A DNA stretch of 64,000 bases, taken from contig JARDYH010000002.1 of NCBI GenBank assembly GCA_029215795.1, forward strand, positions 296,701,973 through 296,765,972, read 5' to 3'. The position numbers were made by a program, and so were the translations under genes. This DNA comes from Anniella stebbinsi. Lineage: Eukaryota > Chordata > Lepidosauria > Squamata > Anniellidae. Positions 20,347 to 31,020 of the stretch are shown piece by piece. Under the pieces are notes generated by a model that was given only the letters and a program-made list of their open reading frames with translations, was not told the origin of the DNA and did no database searches. Each line of letters starts with the position of its first letter. Positions within the stretch are counted from its first letter, which is position 1.

Positions 20347-20361
20347 CATCTGAGATAGATG
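20347..20361. repeat. L1 target-site duplication, 5' copy
   Basis: 'catctgagatagatg', identical to 14,603-14,617. Confidence 0.9.
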
Positions 20362-22331
20362 AGCCTCTCAGCTCATCTAGCTGTGAATGGGGACAGTGAC
20401 TGAGAGGCTGGTGGATCCAGTGGATCCCTTCCCCTCCTCTCTCCTCCTTGCCCGCCATCATGCCCCCCTTCCTCCCTCCATTTCCTCCCTCTAACAGTAA
20501 CTTCAGAAGAGGAGCCACCATGGAACTTTCTGCAGAGACTGTTGGGGGGATCCCCACTCAGACACCCCCCCAGCTTGTCTACAGCCAGGGGCTGGTGGAG
20601 AATCTGCCATATCCTATGGCTCTTGGGATGCCCTCTCAAGGACCACAGGATCTTTTTTTCCCTATAACTGCATTTTACAAGCACCTTGATAGAATTGCTT
20701 GGTTAGATAGCATCAGTTGCTCTTGTCATTCCTTTTATTGTAGGAAGCCACATACCGAAATATAGGCCCATATCCATGAATTTCCCCTGAGCACAGAAGC
20801 TCCAGTGGGCATTCATTCAGAGCTTCCATGACCACAGAGGCTACCCACTTCATGCTCAAAAATTGGCATATTCAGTCTGGAAGATTTTCATTGAGGCTCA
20901 GAGCAGTGACGCTGAAGGATACCAACATCTAATCACAGATCTTAGATAACTCTATGTGCCTTGGCCCAATTGTGAAGTCTAGCCTTTCAGTTGATTTCAA
21001 TGAAATATTTTTGCCCTGATGTGGCCATTGGAGAGATGTTTCTGTGACCACATAGCACATCTATATTATACCTTCTCTGAAGAGATGTTACATAACTACA
21101 CATAGGAATAATATCTGGGGATGGTAACATTTGATAAAGAGATCCATGAGTAAGATCTTAGAATTTAGTATTCTATTTACTAAAGCACTGCTCAGCATTT
21201 AGTAAAGCGGTATTCTTTGCTTTGCATCAAGCATAGGGAAAGAGTGATTGCCATGAAACCAGTAGTGATGCCCACTATTTTGGGCATTGGGTATGCATGT
21301 CTCATGCTAAAAAGCCAAGAGCAAAAGGCAACTAAATGGCTGGTGATACTGGAAGGACCTTCGCATTCAGTAACCCCAGTATGTCATGGGATCTATCTAC
21401 CATCGCAATGCAGAGTGAACTTTGTCAGACTCTGATTAGCCTACAACCTTGCCCTCTGATTCACCAGAAGCTTAACATATGAATTCTGAGTCTAGTCAGC
21501 CCCAGGTATCCTCATTCCGATCTTGTTGCCTTTGCCCCTAGGGTTGCCAGACAGCAGCCTGGAGATCCTTCCCCCATGTGGTGTGAGATGAGGCAACCAC
21601 AGCTCTTACTGACTTTTCCTCCAGTAGTTTGCATCCAGTGTGACTCAACTGGTGACCTGCCCAGATGACACCGGTAGTGGGGAAATACACAGGCATGAGA
21701 AGCCATTTGTGACTTCACTAGAGAATGTGGGCTTCTCGACCTGGGCCATTTTTTGTCTATAGTCGTTTCCCAGTAACGGTATTTTCTATGTGCAATACAC
21801 AAGACTGTTGTCCTCCAGCAGGTGTCCTGTGCCTTCCCCCCTTGTTTCCCCATGTTATTTCTTTACTGGGAAAAATGGGGGGGGGGGGTTTGCAGCCATG
21901 GTATGTTTCCACTATCACCTGGCTGTTTATTCCTGCATTCGCAATACCCTTCCACCAATCCCCATGAGAGAAAACAACTGCCAGGGTTTTCCCAGAGTTT
22001 GGGGGGAAAGGGGGGAGGAGTGTCTTGCTCTGTCAGTCCCAAGCCTGTAAGCAATAATGATAGGGGGGAAGGGGCAGGCCCAGCAAAGCTGAATCCATGA
22101 CATGTAAAGGGACTATCACAGTTCTGGAGTGATGTTTAGTTTATCAGAGGTACCACCCACCTGTGTACAGATATAAACCAGAAAGTACCAATATAACTGA
22201 AGATGGTGTACATGGTCAGCACACAATTGGGAATAAAAAAACAGTCTCACAGTAGTGGGTTAAACAGCTGGTGTAGAAACAGGTTGGGTAGAAAAACCCT
22301 GTAAAGGTATATAGCTCAGAACTTGCAACCT
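20362..22331. other. Unique sequence, no gene recognised
   Basis: Contains an inverted pair 'agcctctcag' / 'ctgagaggct' (20,363-20,411) and a G-run near 21,878. Short frames on both strands are unconvincing. Confidence 0.4.
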
Positions 22332-22470
22332 GGGCAGGATCTACACTGCTGTTTTAAAGCGCTTTATAACAGTAGTGACAACTGTTGGGGCCCAGGACAC
22401 ACTCCAAAACAGCTGTCACTACTGTTATAAAGGGCTTCAAAGCGCTTTAAAACAGCGGTGTAGATCTGCC
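22332..22470. mobile_element. Palindromic MITE with TCTACAC-type ends, 3-bp duplication
   Basis: 'gggcaggatctacactgctg' faces 'cagcggtgtagatctgcc' and the arms remain complementary for over 50 bases ('ttttaaagcgctttataaca'). 'cct' flanks both ends. This fits PIF/Harbinger-type MITEs; related elements lie at 33,845, 35,776, 37,926, 39,698 and 60,931. Confidence 0.6.
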
Positions 22471-22533
22471 CCTGCTTGGCATCATTATTTGCCATAGGGC
22501 TCACCTTACATGTCTTCCAGTTTCCCATCTATA

Positions 22534-22578
<45 letters not shown>

Positions 22579-22579
22579 T
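22534..22579 (+). repeat. (ATT)n microsatellite, ~15 units
   Basis: Pure ATT run followed by 'gtaacccgcctctccctccg', a LINE/SINE-tail motif on the minus strand (to about 22,640). Confidence 0.9.
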
Positions 22580-22640
22580 GTAACCCGCCTCTCCCTCCGG
22601 TTTCTCTGTATGAATGTACAACCAATATACAAGACTATAG

Positions 22641-23238
22641 TTTTTAATCTATACATATTTTTAATACTTCATGCAAAGCACATCACTAGACTTAGCTATT
22701 GGAATCTCTGTTGCCAACTATACTAACGTAATGTTGTTTTTAAATATGCATAGCTAGATAGCTAGATAGATACAGATAATTAAGTTTAGTTTTTGAAAAC
22801 AAACAGTAAATTCCTATCCTAACAAACTTATATCAGTCAAGCATATGGATTCTGCCATTAAATTTCTGACATAGACAATCATTCCAAAATCCATCCCAAC
22901 TTATAAAATTCATTGTCATTTTCCTCATTAACCAAAAAGGTTGTTCCGTAGCGACCTTTGTGTGGCAGGAGGATACATTATCATTTTATTATTATTTCTA
23001 TAGTTAATGAATCCATTCCATATTTCACAAAAGTTGCCTTTTTATTGATTAGACCTAACATGTCTGATCTGCCTCATTAGCTTTTCCATCGGCTCTATGG
23101 ACCAGAGTTTGTTCCTCCATTTATTGATGGTGGTTATTACTAACATAATGCTTTTGTTTCCAGAATGGTGTGTGCAGTTTTGAGATAGTGCTGTATGCAT
23201 GAAAAGCAGCTGTCTATCTGCATGCTGTGTGGATAGAC
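22641..23238. other. AT-rich, no gene recognised
   Basis: Includes short TAGA-type repeats at ~22,751-22,775. Nothing else supportable. Confidence 0.4.
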
Positions 23239-23241
23239 ATA

Positions 23242-23462
23242 GGCTCAATTAGGACGACACAATAAACAACTGGTGTGGGGGAAACAATCGTCAGTTGTTT
23301 TGACTATTGAGTCATCCAAATGCTGCCATAGTCAACTCAGCGCTGATCCTCATCCACACCACAGTTGATTATTTATTACCATGTTGTGTGGGGAGTGCCC
23401 CCTAGAGTTAGGGTTAGGGTTAGTCAACCCACCATTGACTATCGTGTCATCCGAATTGAGCC
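23242..23462. mobile_element. 221-bp MITE, GGCTGAATTCGG-type ends, 3-bp duplication (copy 1)
   Basis: The left end 'ggctcaattaggacgacaca' and the right end 'tgtcatccgaattgagcc' are inverted repeats. 'ata' flanks both sides. It is an inverted relative of the 224-bp copy at 30,077-30,300. The 3-bp duplication points to the PIF/Harbinger group (inference). It contains a short telomere-like run at 23,407-23,424. Confidence 0.75.
23407..23424 (+). repeat. Short telomere-like (TTAGGG) run
   Basis: 'gttagggttagggttagt', nearly three TTAGGG units, inside the MITE; the sister copy at 30,077 lacks it. Confidence 0.8.
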
Positions 23463-23667
23463 ATAATCTCTCCAGATGATCATGTCTTTTCCCTGCCATA
23501 TAGGAAAGTGGTGTCATGCTTTTGGTGCAGAAACAGTCCTTATCTATTTATAAGGAAATAATTGAAAATGAGTCCATGGTGTTTGACAGTGACTGATGCA
23601 TGAAGTTAACTTAATTAATGCTATATACTGCATGAAGCATAACACATAAGCTTGTTGTATACAAGTT

Positions 23668-24060
23668 ATAATATTCATTCATTTATTACGTCACTATACC
23701 TATTGCCCAATAGCCAAAGATCTCTAGGCAATTTACAAAGATTAAAAAACCTTAAAAATACAATATTGTACATAGTTTTCATACAAACATATAAACAGAC
23801 AATACACACATACACACATACACAGACACACACACACATACACTTTTAACAACCGTAAGAAATCCCAGGACTTTATCGTATGCTGCCAAATGCCTGAGAG
23901 TAGAGGGAAGTCTTAACTTGGTGCTGAAAAGTTAACAATGTTGGCCCCTGGTGGGCTTCATTGGGGAGACCATTCTAAAATTGGGGAATCACCACTGAGA
24001 AGGCCCTCTCATTGCCACCTTCCAAGCCTCCCTTGAAGGAGGCACCCAGAAGATATTGTA
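23668..24060 (-). mobile_element. CR1/L2-group LINE 3' end, minus strand
   Basis: Tail 'cctattgcccaatagccaaa' and 'ctctaggcaatttacaaaga', an A-rich/CA-rich block, then the ORF2 C-terminal block: 'accactgagaaggccctctc', 'ggaggcacccaga' and 'gagaccattctaaaattggg' (minus strand 'ERAFSVV.P.FWN.L' type, decayed). Confidence 0.75.
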
Positions 24061-25003
24061 TTTGCTGTTGCTACTTATTTAGATGGAGTTTGTGATAAGA
24101 GAAAGCAATCAATGGCTTATGAAAAATATTGTACATAGGGAATGAGGCAAAATTAAGTACAAAAGTGCAAAAGAGAAAAGAAAGGCCAATTCACATTACC
24201 AAATAGGCATGTAATGTAGAGAACGTGGGCTGTTGGACTGGATTTGGGCAATATTTGGCATATGGAAAAGCAGTTATGTAAATGCATCAACATGGACACT
24301 TATCCCTTGCAGTTCATCCATCAAGTAGCTGTTAAAACTGGTTAATAGTGAAATTTCCAAGTGAATGCATTGAAGTAGATAGGATCAGAGGTACAGGTTG
24401 CGTAAGTTGAGGAAATCCTTGTTTTGAGGCAGAGGTTTCCATCCTAAGCAGGTTTTCTTGATGGCACAGGTTTTACAGATTTTGTAGTGCTTCAGAATCT
24501 TGCAAAATCTATTTGGAGTTGGCTCTTTGGGACTAAATGATTTGAGTGTGGACATCATGGATAATAATCCCTCTTTTATACTCTCCGAAAGAATGCTGTG
24601 AGAAAAGCAGCTACTACAAGCAGAGTGTACAGTAAATGTGCAGCCAAAGCCATCTCCACTAAAGTCAGTGGGGCTGACTTGAAATGTGGTTTAGGATCAA
24701 GAGTAACAAACCCATCATGGACACTTCGTTTTTATTCTCATCTTGCATTCCTTTCCCATGCCCTGTTCCACATCTCCAACAGTATTAATTGTACAATGTT
24801 TGCTTTCCCCACACACACACACTGTGATCTCCCCCCGCCATGAGATTTACAGCATTTTGTGATAATGTATTTCTTTCTGTTCTATTATTTCCACCTAAAG
24901 ATGTACAACATCGCCAAACAGTTTCGAAAGATTGCTCAGAAAAATAAAACGATTCAGAGCAAGGAGAAAAAATACTGTGTTTTTTTAAAACACACACACA
25001 TAC
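24061..25003. other. Sequence flanking the candidate exon; no other gene seen
   Basis: Unique sequence, with CA repeats at 24,810-24,828 and 24,991-25,000. If the candidate exon is real, this is intron. Confidence 0.4.
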
Positions 25004-25258
25004 CGTAACGACCACTGCCGTATATGTATGTACATAAGAACTAAAGCTGCCTTTAAACTCCCTGCCGCTTTAATAAGAGCATCCATTAAATCGTCTGGGT
25101 ACAGAAGGGTAATTTGCCAAGCAGAATCGTCACTGTAGTGCATTGGTTGCTTGGTGGATTTTTTAAAAAATCCAGCTTCAAAATAAATGAACAATTGATC
25201 TGTATGGTCACTAAGATATGAAATTGTCTTATCTGTCACTTGTTCCAACACCAGCTTT
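25004..25258 (-). CDS. Candidate internal coding exon, unknown protein
   Basis: Minus-strand open segment of 255 bases with a strong acceptor ('ttgttttcccttttag' ends at 25,259) and a strong donor (ACG|GTATGT, intron from 25,003). The frame enters with one base and leaves with two, so both bordering introns are phase 2 and the exon length is a multiple of three. The peptide starts 'KLVLEQVTDKTISYLSDHT', contains 'FIYFEAGFFKKSTKQ' and 'WQITLLYPDDLMDALIK', and looks like a soluble helical protein; I do not recognise the family. No repeat family is evident in it. Alternatives are a chance open frame or a fragment of an unknown transposon. No partner exon was found in the window. Confidence 0.42.
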
Positions 25259-25844
25259 CTAAAAGGGAAAACAACAATCACAATCAAAGGTGCTTCACTG
25301 CCTGGAAGAAAATAAAGGCTGTAAATGGGCAGATGAATTATGTGTTTCCAGTGAGCTTTTCAAGGGAAGCATTTACTGAGGGAGAAAATTGTGTTGTTTC
25401 TCTCCCCCCCCCCCCAATCTTAGAACAACTGAAGAGTAGAGTTTGTAAAAACATGGAACACCTACACAGACTCTTAATTTTTGTTGCATAGGGAAACACA
25501 TCAAATAGGTTTCAATGAATCTGGGTGAGAAAATGGGCTTTCCCCCCCATTGTTCACTCCCCTAGAATCAAGATCTTTAACAAATCTCTGTGAAACACCT
25601 GAGAGAACTAAATGCGCTAGAGTTTAGGCCATTACCGGAGTTAAAACAAAACAAAACAAGCAGAGCACTTGTGGAATATCCTGCTAAAATAGAAATAACA
25701 AATGTAAATGATGGATGGATCGGTTTTAGATTTTGTTTCATTGACCGTGGTAGTCTAAAATCAGACTTGAGCGGCAACTGCCATTTTATTTACAGTTTAT
25801 TCAGGATTGTCTTAAGACTTGGACACATCACAGGTTTCCTTTCA
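25259..25844. other. Unique non-coding sequence
   Basis: It contains overlapping 66- and 86-codon frames at 25,577-25,850 with no splice support, and C-runs near 25,405 and 25,543. Confidence 0.35.
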
Positions 25845-25852
25845 CAATAGGC

Positions 25853-26175
25853 CAGGTGGTACAGCGCCTCTTTCAGTCCAAGGGCCAAATTCCATTTTGG
25901 AGAAGCTCTCAGGGGCCACATTCCAATGATGGGCGGAGCTAAAGGCAAAAAGGGGAAGTGCCAAAAATGCCAGTCTCCTTTATCTTAAAGTTCTTATTGC
26001 CAGTAGCTAAGCTTTAGGAGAGGCATTTCAACTTTTTAGAAGGCAGAGGAAACCATCCAATAATAGGTGGTTGGGAGAAAAGGGGGTGTGGCCAAGGGAA
26101 GGTGAACTCTGGAGGGCCAGATTGGGATTCCAAGAGGTTGGATTTGTCCCCTGGACCTGAGGTTTTGCACCCCTG
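25853..26175. mobile_element. hAT-like MITE, CAGGGGTG-type ends (copy 1)
   Basis: Shares order and wording with 27,600-27,943 and 41,157-41,498: 'gagaggcatttcaa.ttttta', 'gggccaaattcca' and the right end 'gaggttttgcacccctg'. No target duplication is visible for this copy. Confidence 0.65.
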
Positions 26176-26339
26176 CTTAGAGGTTGGGGACAAGTTGAAA
26201 CTGATCTAGCTAGGAAGTCACATGGAGTCTCCATGTTGAAAGTGGGTTCTGCCTATTTTGAGTTACACTAATGAGACGAAAGCCATTGAAAAGGAGATGC
26301 TAGCTATACCAGATTGTGAAGACCCTTGTTCTAGTAGAC

Positions 26340-26655
26340 ATTTTTATTATTAATTTACTTAAGCAACTTGTATATTGCTTGATATCCTATGATCTATAAG
26401 CAGTTTGCCAAAAAATATATAATGTACAATATACAAACCAGTGTAAAAACATTATAAAATAATAAATACATTAACAACATTCCAGGAACAGTAGAACAGA
26501 GAAGTGCAGTTACAAGTCAACAAATGCTTGAGGAAACAGATGTGTCTTCAAGAGGCATCTGAAGGTCTCCCTTGGACCACACGTGGGAGAGCATTGCAGA
26601 AGATGGGTGCCACTACAGAGAAGGCCTGTTTACATGCCGTTACCTGATGACCTGT
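26340..26655 (-). mobile_element. CR1/L2-like LINE 3' end, minus strand
   Basis: 'caacttgtatattgcttgat', 'cagtttgccaaaaaatatat', an A-rich block, then 'atgtgtcttcaagaggcatc' and 'cactacagagaaggcctgtt', the decayed C-terminal ORF2 block on the minus strand. Confidence 0.6.
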
Positions 26656-27591
26656 GGGATGGGGAAGGAATCTAAGTGAGGGATTGCATGTAGCCATCTA
26701 GATCTTCCCCTCTATTCTGATGACATTCCTCTTCCATCATACCATTCTACCTCCTGCCCATGAACACCATTATAGGGACACGCTCCTTTTCTATTTCACT
26801 GTCCCTCCCACCCAGACAGATCCTGGCTCATAAACAAAATGTTTGTTCTTTTATAGTTGTTCATTTATATTTGATTTAGAGATGGTTCCAGGTGAAAATA
26901 CAGCATCTCGATTTGCCATTTCTGTTTGTCCCATAAGGGCACAAAAGATGAAAAACTGGGGAGAAGGTATGATAGGCAGGATAGCAATTCACAAGGTTGT
27001 GCCCATGCAGACACCATGAATCCAACATCAAGTCATTTTTTTTCTTCCTCACCATCGCCACCCCCCTCTGCCTGCTTTTTGTACCATCTTGCCTGCTGAA
27101 GAGAGCTGTTTGGCCTAATAAAGGGATTGCACTAAAATGGATTTTGGAATTTTACCAATTATAGAAAACTTTGCCCTTTTCATTTGTGGGGATTAAACCA
27201 GCACCCCCAATTCTACTCAAATCACACCCACACACTATAGTAGTCAGAGGGTTGTAACTATCTCCATCAGCAGAAGCCAGCCCAGCATTCAGGTGTTAAC
27301 CCTGGATCCAGTGTGGGAAAGTGTTACAGTGGCTGAGATCCAGTGGCTCCTAACCCAATCATTGGTGGTTTGTTGAGCCTCAGAAAAAAGGCCTCATGCC
27401 GCTCACATCCTGTGAGGCCATCACCTCTGGTCATCCTTATTCAAGGATGGAGGTTGGTTGTGTCCACTTGGTCAACCTTTGCTTTCTTCTCATCGCAGGA
27501 GCCGAATTATCCCCACAGAAAAGAAAGCACCCACACCCTTTGAATTATATCAGCTGGGTTTCCTGTAACTGCAGGGATACCAGTTGGCATC
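26656..27591. other. No gene; possible repeat tail at ~27,060-27,170
   Basis: 'ctgctttttgtaccatcttg' and 'cctaataaagggattgcact' resemble 30,890-31,015 ('ctgctttttgtcccatcgag', 'cctaataaaggtattgcc'), suggesting two copies of one unclassified repeat. The remainder is unrecognised. Confidence 0.4.
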
Positions 27592-27951
27592 TTTCAAAGC
27601 AGGAGTGTCAACCCTCTTTCAGCCCAAGAGCCAAATTCACATTCCAGTGGTGGGCAGGGCCAAAGGCTGAAGGGGTGGGGCTAAAGGCAGAAGGGTGGGG
27701 CCACAAATACAAAAAAAAAACCAACCCCCCCCAGCTTATTTTAAAGTCCTTGCTAGTAGTAACTACGCCTTACGAGAGGCATTTCAACCTTTTAGAATGG
27801 GAAAACAATGGCACAAAAGCCAGGAAATCACCAAAAGATAGGGAGAAAAGAGGTGGGGCCAGGGGAAAAGGAAGGGCAAAGGGCCAGGCTGAGACCCCAG
27901 GCAGGCCAGATTTGCCATGTGGCCTTGAGGTTCAAGACCACTCATTCAAAG
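27592..27951. mobile_element. hAT-like MITE, CAGGGGTG type, with 7/8 target duplication (copy 2)
   Basis: Flanks 'tttcaaag' (27,592-27,599) and 'attcaaag' (27,944-27,951) match at 7 of 8 bases. The element begins 'caggagtgtcaaccctcttt'. Internal blocks agree with the copies at 25,853 and 41,157. The 198-codon frame here is not a gene. Confidence 0.7.
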
Positions 27952-28210
27952 GGAGGGCATTTTCTTTCCCAAGCCTCAAGCGTAGAAGATAGAGGTAAGA
28001 GGCAGAAAGGGAGTGAATGGCAGGAGGTGAAAGCAAGGGACACTGGGGGAATTGTGAGGTGAGAGTCAACTCGAGCGGGAGTTGTGAAAGGATGAAAGGA
28101 GAAGGGATGGAGCGCAAAAGGTTCTCCCTCTCTTTGCCTCACTCTTGCTCCTCCACCACGCTTTCTAGCAAGTCCCTGCTTGTATTTGTATTTTGCATGG
28201 TGATAGAGAG

Positions 28211-28437
28211 CATGAAAGCAGTGGAGGTTGATGGCTCTGATTTCGGCAGGGCTGTGAATCCATTCTGGCTTTCAGTCAGGATCAGTGAGAACTCCAAAGG
28301 AGCTATCCAAGGCACTGAACATATTTGGGGGGCTAAGGTTCAGTACCTTGGATAGCTCCTTTAGAGTTCAGACTGAAACCCAGAGCGGACTCACTGTCCC
28401 TCTGAAATAGAAGCCACCAGCCTCAACTGCATGAAAA
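28211..28437. mobile_element. hAT fold-back MITE, CAGTGGAGGCTGG family (copy 1)
   Basis: Element 28,219-28,429, flanked by 'catgaaag' and 'catgaaaa' (7/8). The left arm 'cagtggaggttgatggctct' is mirrored by 'agccaccagcctcaactg'. The two arms run almost the full length, meeting near 28,325. The family has four copies in the window. Confidence 0.8.
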
Positions 28438-28465
28438 TCAAGCAGGTGTTGGGTTCTTTACTGAG

Positions 28466-28546
28466 TAGCCCTACATGTGTTTACTCAGAAGTATGTCCTA
28501 TTGTGTGCAGTGGGGCTTGCTTGCAAGTGGATGTGCACAGGATGGA
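28466..28546. mobile_element. P90 MITE, degenerate
   Basis: 'gtgtttactcagaagtatgt' and 'gcttgcttgcaagtggatgt' match the two P90 arms. Confidence 0.55.
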
Positions 28547-28719
28547 AGTCTTAATCAATGGTTAAACATTCATTCGACTAAGCAGGTCACGTTCTATTTT
28601 TGCCAATACATATAATTTATGTACAAAACGTAACCATTTGAATTGCAGTATTTTGGTTTTCAGTGTGCAGTAAACTGATCTGAAAGTGCCTGTTTTATTG
28701 AAGCAGCATGTACTGAAAA

Positions 28720-28880
28720 CTAGGGCTGTGCAGTGCAGCACTTCGGTTCCAGATCCGAATCCCGAACCAAAGCGGACTGATTCGAACTGCTTTGGTCCAA
28801 AACCAGATTGGGCTGAAGCAGTCTGAAGTGGGTTGGATTGGATCCGAAGCACTTTGGGCTGATCCAGAACGATGGCAAGC
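28720..28880. mobile_element. GATCCGAA-rich repeat (copy 1)
   Basis: Starts 'ctagggctgtgcagtgcagc' and contains repeated 'gatccgaa' / 'ttcgg' words. It is related to 47,190-47,368 in the opposite orientation ('gccttgcacagccctac'). Confidence 0.55.
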
Positions 28881-29720
28881 TGCTGATGGAAATGCCCCTG
28901 TATTACTGCTGCTATGGGAAACATTAGATCTATGACAATACAGAGCCCTCACCTTCCTTAAAAATGGTGTCTCTCATGGAGGACGGGCAGCTGCCAGGCA
29001 CGAGTGGATGGGTCAGGTAAGTCCCGGCCAATCACCCGGCTTGGAAGGCAGGGGCTGCAGCTTGCTGGGTTCGGGGAGAGGTGAGGGGTTGGGAGGCCAA
29101 CAGATTCCCAGTTGGCCTCTCACCTGGTTTTCCCAGGAAAACCAGGTTGGATGTTGCAGTTTTCCAGCTGCCCAGGAAAACCGCAACATCCAACCTGCTT
29201 CAAATGTCTGAATTAAATGGAGAAAATGATGGATCAGGAAGTGCTCTTCGGAAATGACATGACGGTGATCAGAAAACATGTATGTTTCCATACAAATTGC
29301 AGCATGCTGCTGCCAAAAGATCAATTAGAACATCTGAGACCACAGCCTGCCTTTCTAGAGGAGAAGAATCAGAATTTCTCAGGCTCTGAGTGGAAGCAGT
29401 TGGGTAGTAGGGTTCCCCTCCAGGGCAAGGCTTGCAGAATCAATGAGATCCAGCAGAGCATGGGCTGGGGCGGGGTAGGGAGACAAGTTGGAATCCTGCC
29501 ACTTAACCTTTGGCTTCCAGCCACGAGAGAAAAAAATGCAGACATTTCCGGACCAAACAGAAATCTGACTCCATTTCACCAGGGCCTTGTTCTGAGTCCC
29601 AATTGTGCCCCCGCCATCCAGCACTTCCATAGATGAATGAACAGGCCCCACCCCACAAATGTACAACAGTTCAGGCAGCAAAGTCATTCTGCTCCTCATT
29701 CTAGTCAACCTAATGTAGGG
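28881..29720. other. No gene recognised; competing hairpins at 29,123-29,197
   Basis: Unique, moderately GC-rich. The hairpin cluster is reported as a finding. Confidence 0.35.
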
Positions 29721-29726
29721 TAGACA

Positions 29727-29832
29727 GAAAGTAGACCTCCAGATATTTTGATCTCCAACTCCCAGCGTTCCTGACCATTGGCTATGCTGCCGGGACCTTC
29801 CAGAAGCTGGTCCAAAATATCTGAAGCTCTAC
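29727..29832. mobile_element. P130 palindromic repeat
   Basis: 'cctccagatattttgatctc' ... 'cctgaccattggctatgctg' ... 'tccaaaatatctgaagc'. Confidence 0.65.
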
Positions 29833-30073
29833 CTTCTGCCCACCCCCAGATCATGATCAGGTCACTCCCCCACTGCCATAGACTGAAGAAACAGTCACTA
29901 TGTTCGCAGCTGCTGGGAGATTTGAGAGAGCCACCAAATATTCAAAGCACAGGATAGTTACAAACACTACAATGGAGAGCAACCAGAGAATGTCTATACA
30001 TTCCACTAGAAAGAGCTACAATTTGCCTTCTTGATCTGAGTGGTGACATACATAATGTACCGACTGAGTACTG

Positions 30074-30303
30074 AGTGGCTGAATTCGGACAACACGATAG
30101 TCAATGGTGGGGTAATAATCAACTTTATAGTTGTTCATCTAGGGGGTACACCCCACACAACATGGTAATAAATAATCAACTGTGGTGTGGATTAGGATCA
30201 GCGCTGAGTTGACTATGGCAGCATTCGGACGACACGGTAGTCAAAACAACTGACGATTCCCCCCCCCCCCAGTTGCTTATTATGTCGTCTGAATTCAGCC
30301 AGT
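30074..30303. mobile_element. 224-bp MITE, GGCTGAATTCGG-type ends, 3-bp duplication (copy 2)
   Basis: 'agt' at 30,074-30,076 and 30,301-30,303 flank an element beginning 'ggctgaattcggacaacacg' and ending 'gtcgtctgaattcagcc'. The internal part shares 'ggatcagcgctgagttgact' (inverted) with the copy at 23,242. Confidence 0.78.
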
Positions 30304-30869
30304 CTAAAAGATGCTGCATGCCAAGCACAAGCGTCGGCCCTCCTGACAGGCAGCGGTGAATGTGCTAAGAAGTGCGGTACAAGATGCCTGGGCTCGAGGC
30401 CTGGAGGAAATCAGATGGTTTGGCAGGGAGTCAAGCAGATGAACAAGGCACTCAGTATGTGCCTGTCCAATGAGTTGTTTCGACTGAGCAGTAGCATCTC
30501 AGAACACATGAGATTATGCTTCCGGCTTCCTACTGGGCTGGAAGTTGCAGTCCCAGCCCAGCTTTAGTGCTGCAACATAGCAGCCTTTCCTCTTCCTGCA
30601 AGCTATCCAGTGCAGGCCCTGGGCTGGGCAGGGGTGGGTGGGGAATATGTGTCCTACTTTACAGAGAACAATCCTCTATTTGAAGGGCTGGTAGAGAACA
30701 GTCCTCTATATCAAGGGTTGGCCAGTCCAAATCCAGTTTGACGATAAAGATCCCTACGAAGCCAAAAAAAGTAGGGCTTTTGAAGCTGTCCATCCATAGT
30801 TAGTACCTGGAGAACAGACTGAGCGGGTACACAGGTCACCTGGTGACAGCCTCCCCAACTGCAGTGAGA
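30304..30869. other. No gene recognised
   Basis: A ~39-base imperfect tandem ('agagaaca.tcctctat') lies at 30,661-30,715. Otherwise unrecognised. Confidence 0.4.
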
Positions 30870-31020
30870 TATACTGTGTTTCTAGTTCCTTTCCCCATCC
30901 TCTGCTTTTTGTCCCATCGAGCCTGATGAATAGTTCTGAAGAACTCAAATACTTGCACAGTTTTGTGGGATTTTGGTCAATCCTAATAAAGGTATTGCCT
31001 AGCAGTGGATTTTGGAGGTT
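30870..31020 (+). mobile_element. Unclassified reptile repeat tail with AATAAAG motif
   Basis: 'gcctgatgaatagttctgaa' then 'ggtcaatcctaataaaggta', wording typical of widespread reptile repeats and similar to 27,060-27,170. Class unknown. Confidence 0.35.

Noticed and set aside
23407..23424. Chromosome-fusion (interstitial telomere) site
   Set aside because: Fewer than three units and located inside a MITE; too short to indicate fusion.
27396..27992. 198-codon plus-strand frame
   Set aside because: It lies across a hAT-like MITE (27,600-27,943) with a sister copy at 41 kb; no family resemblance.
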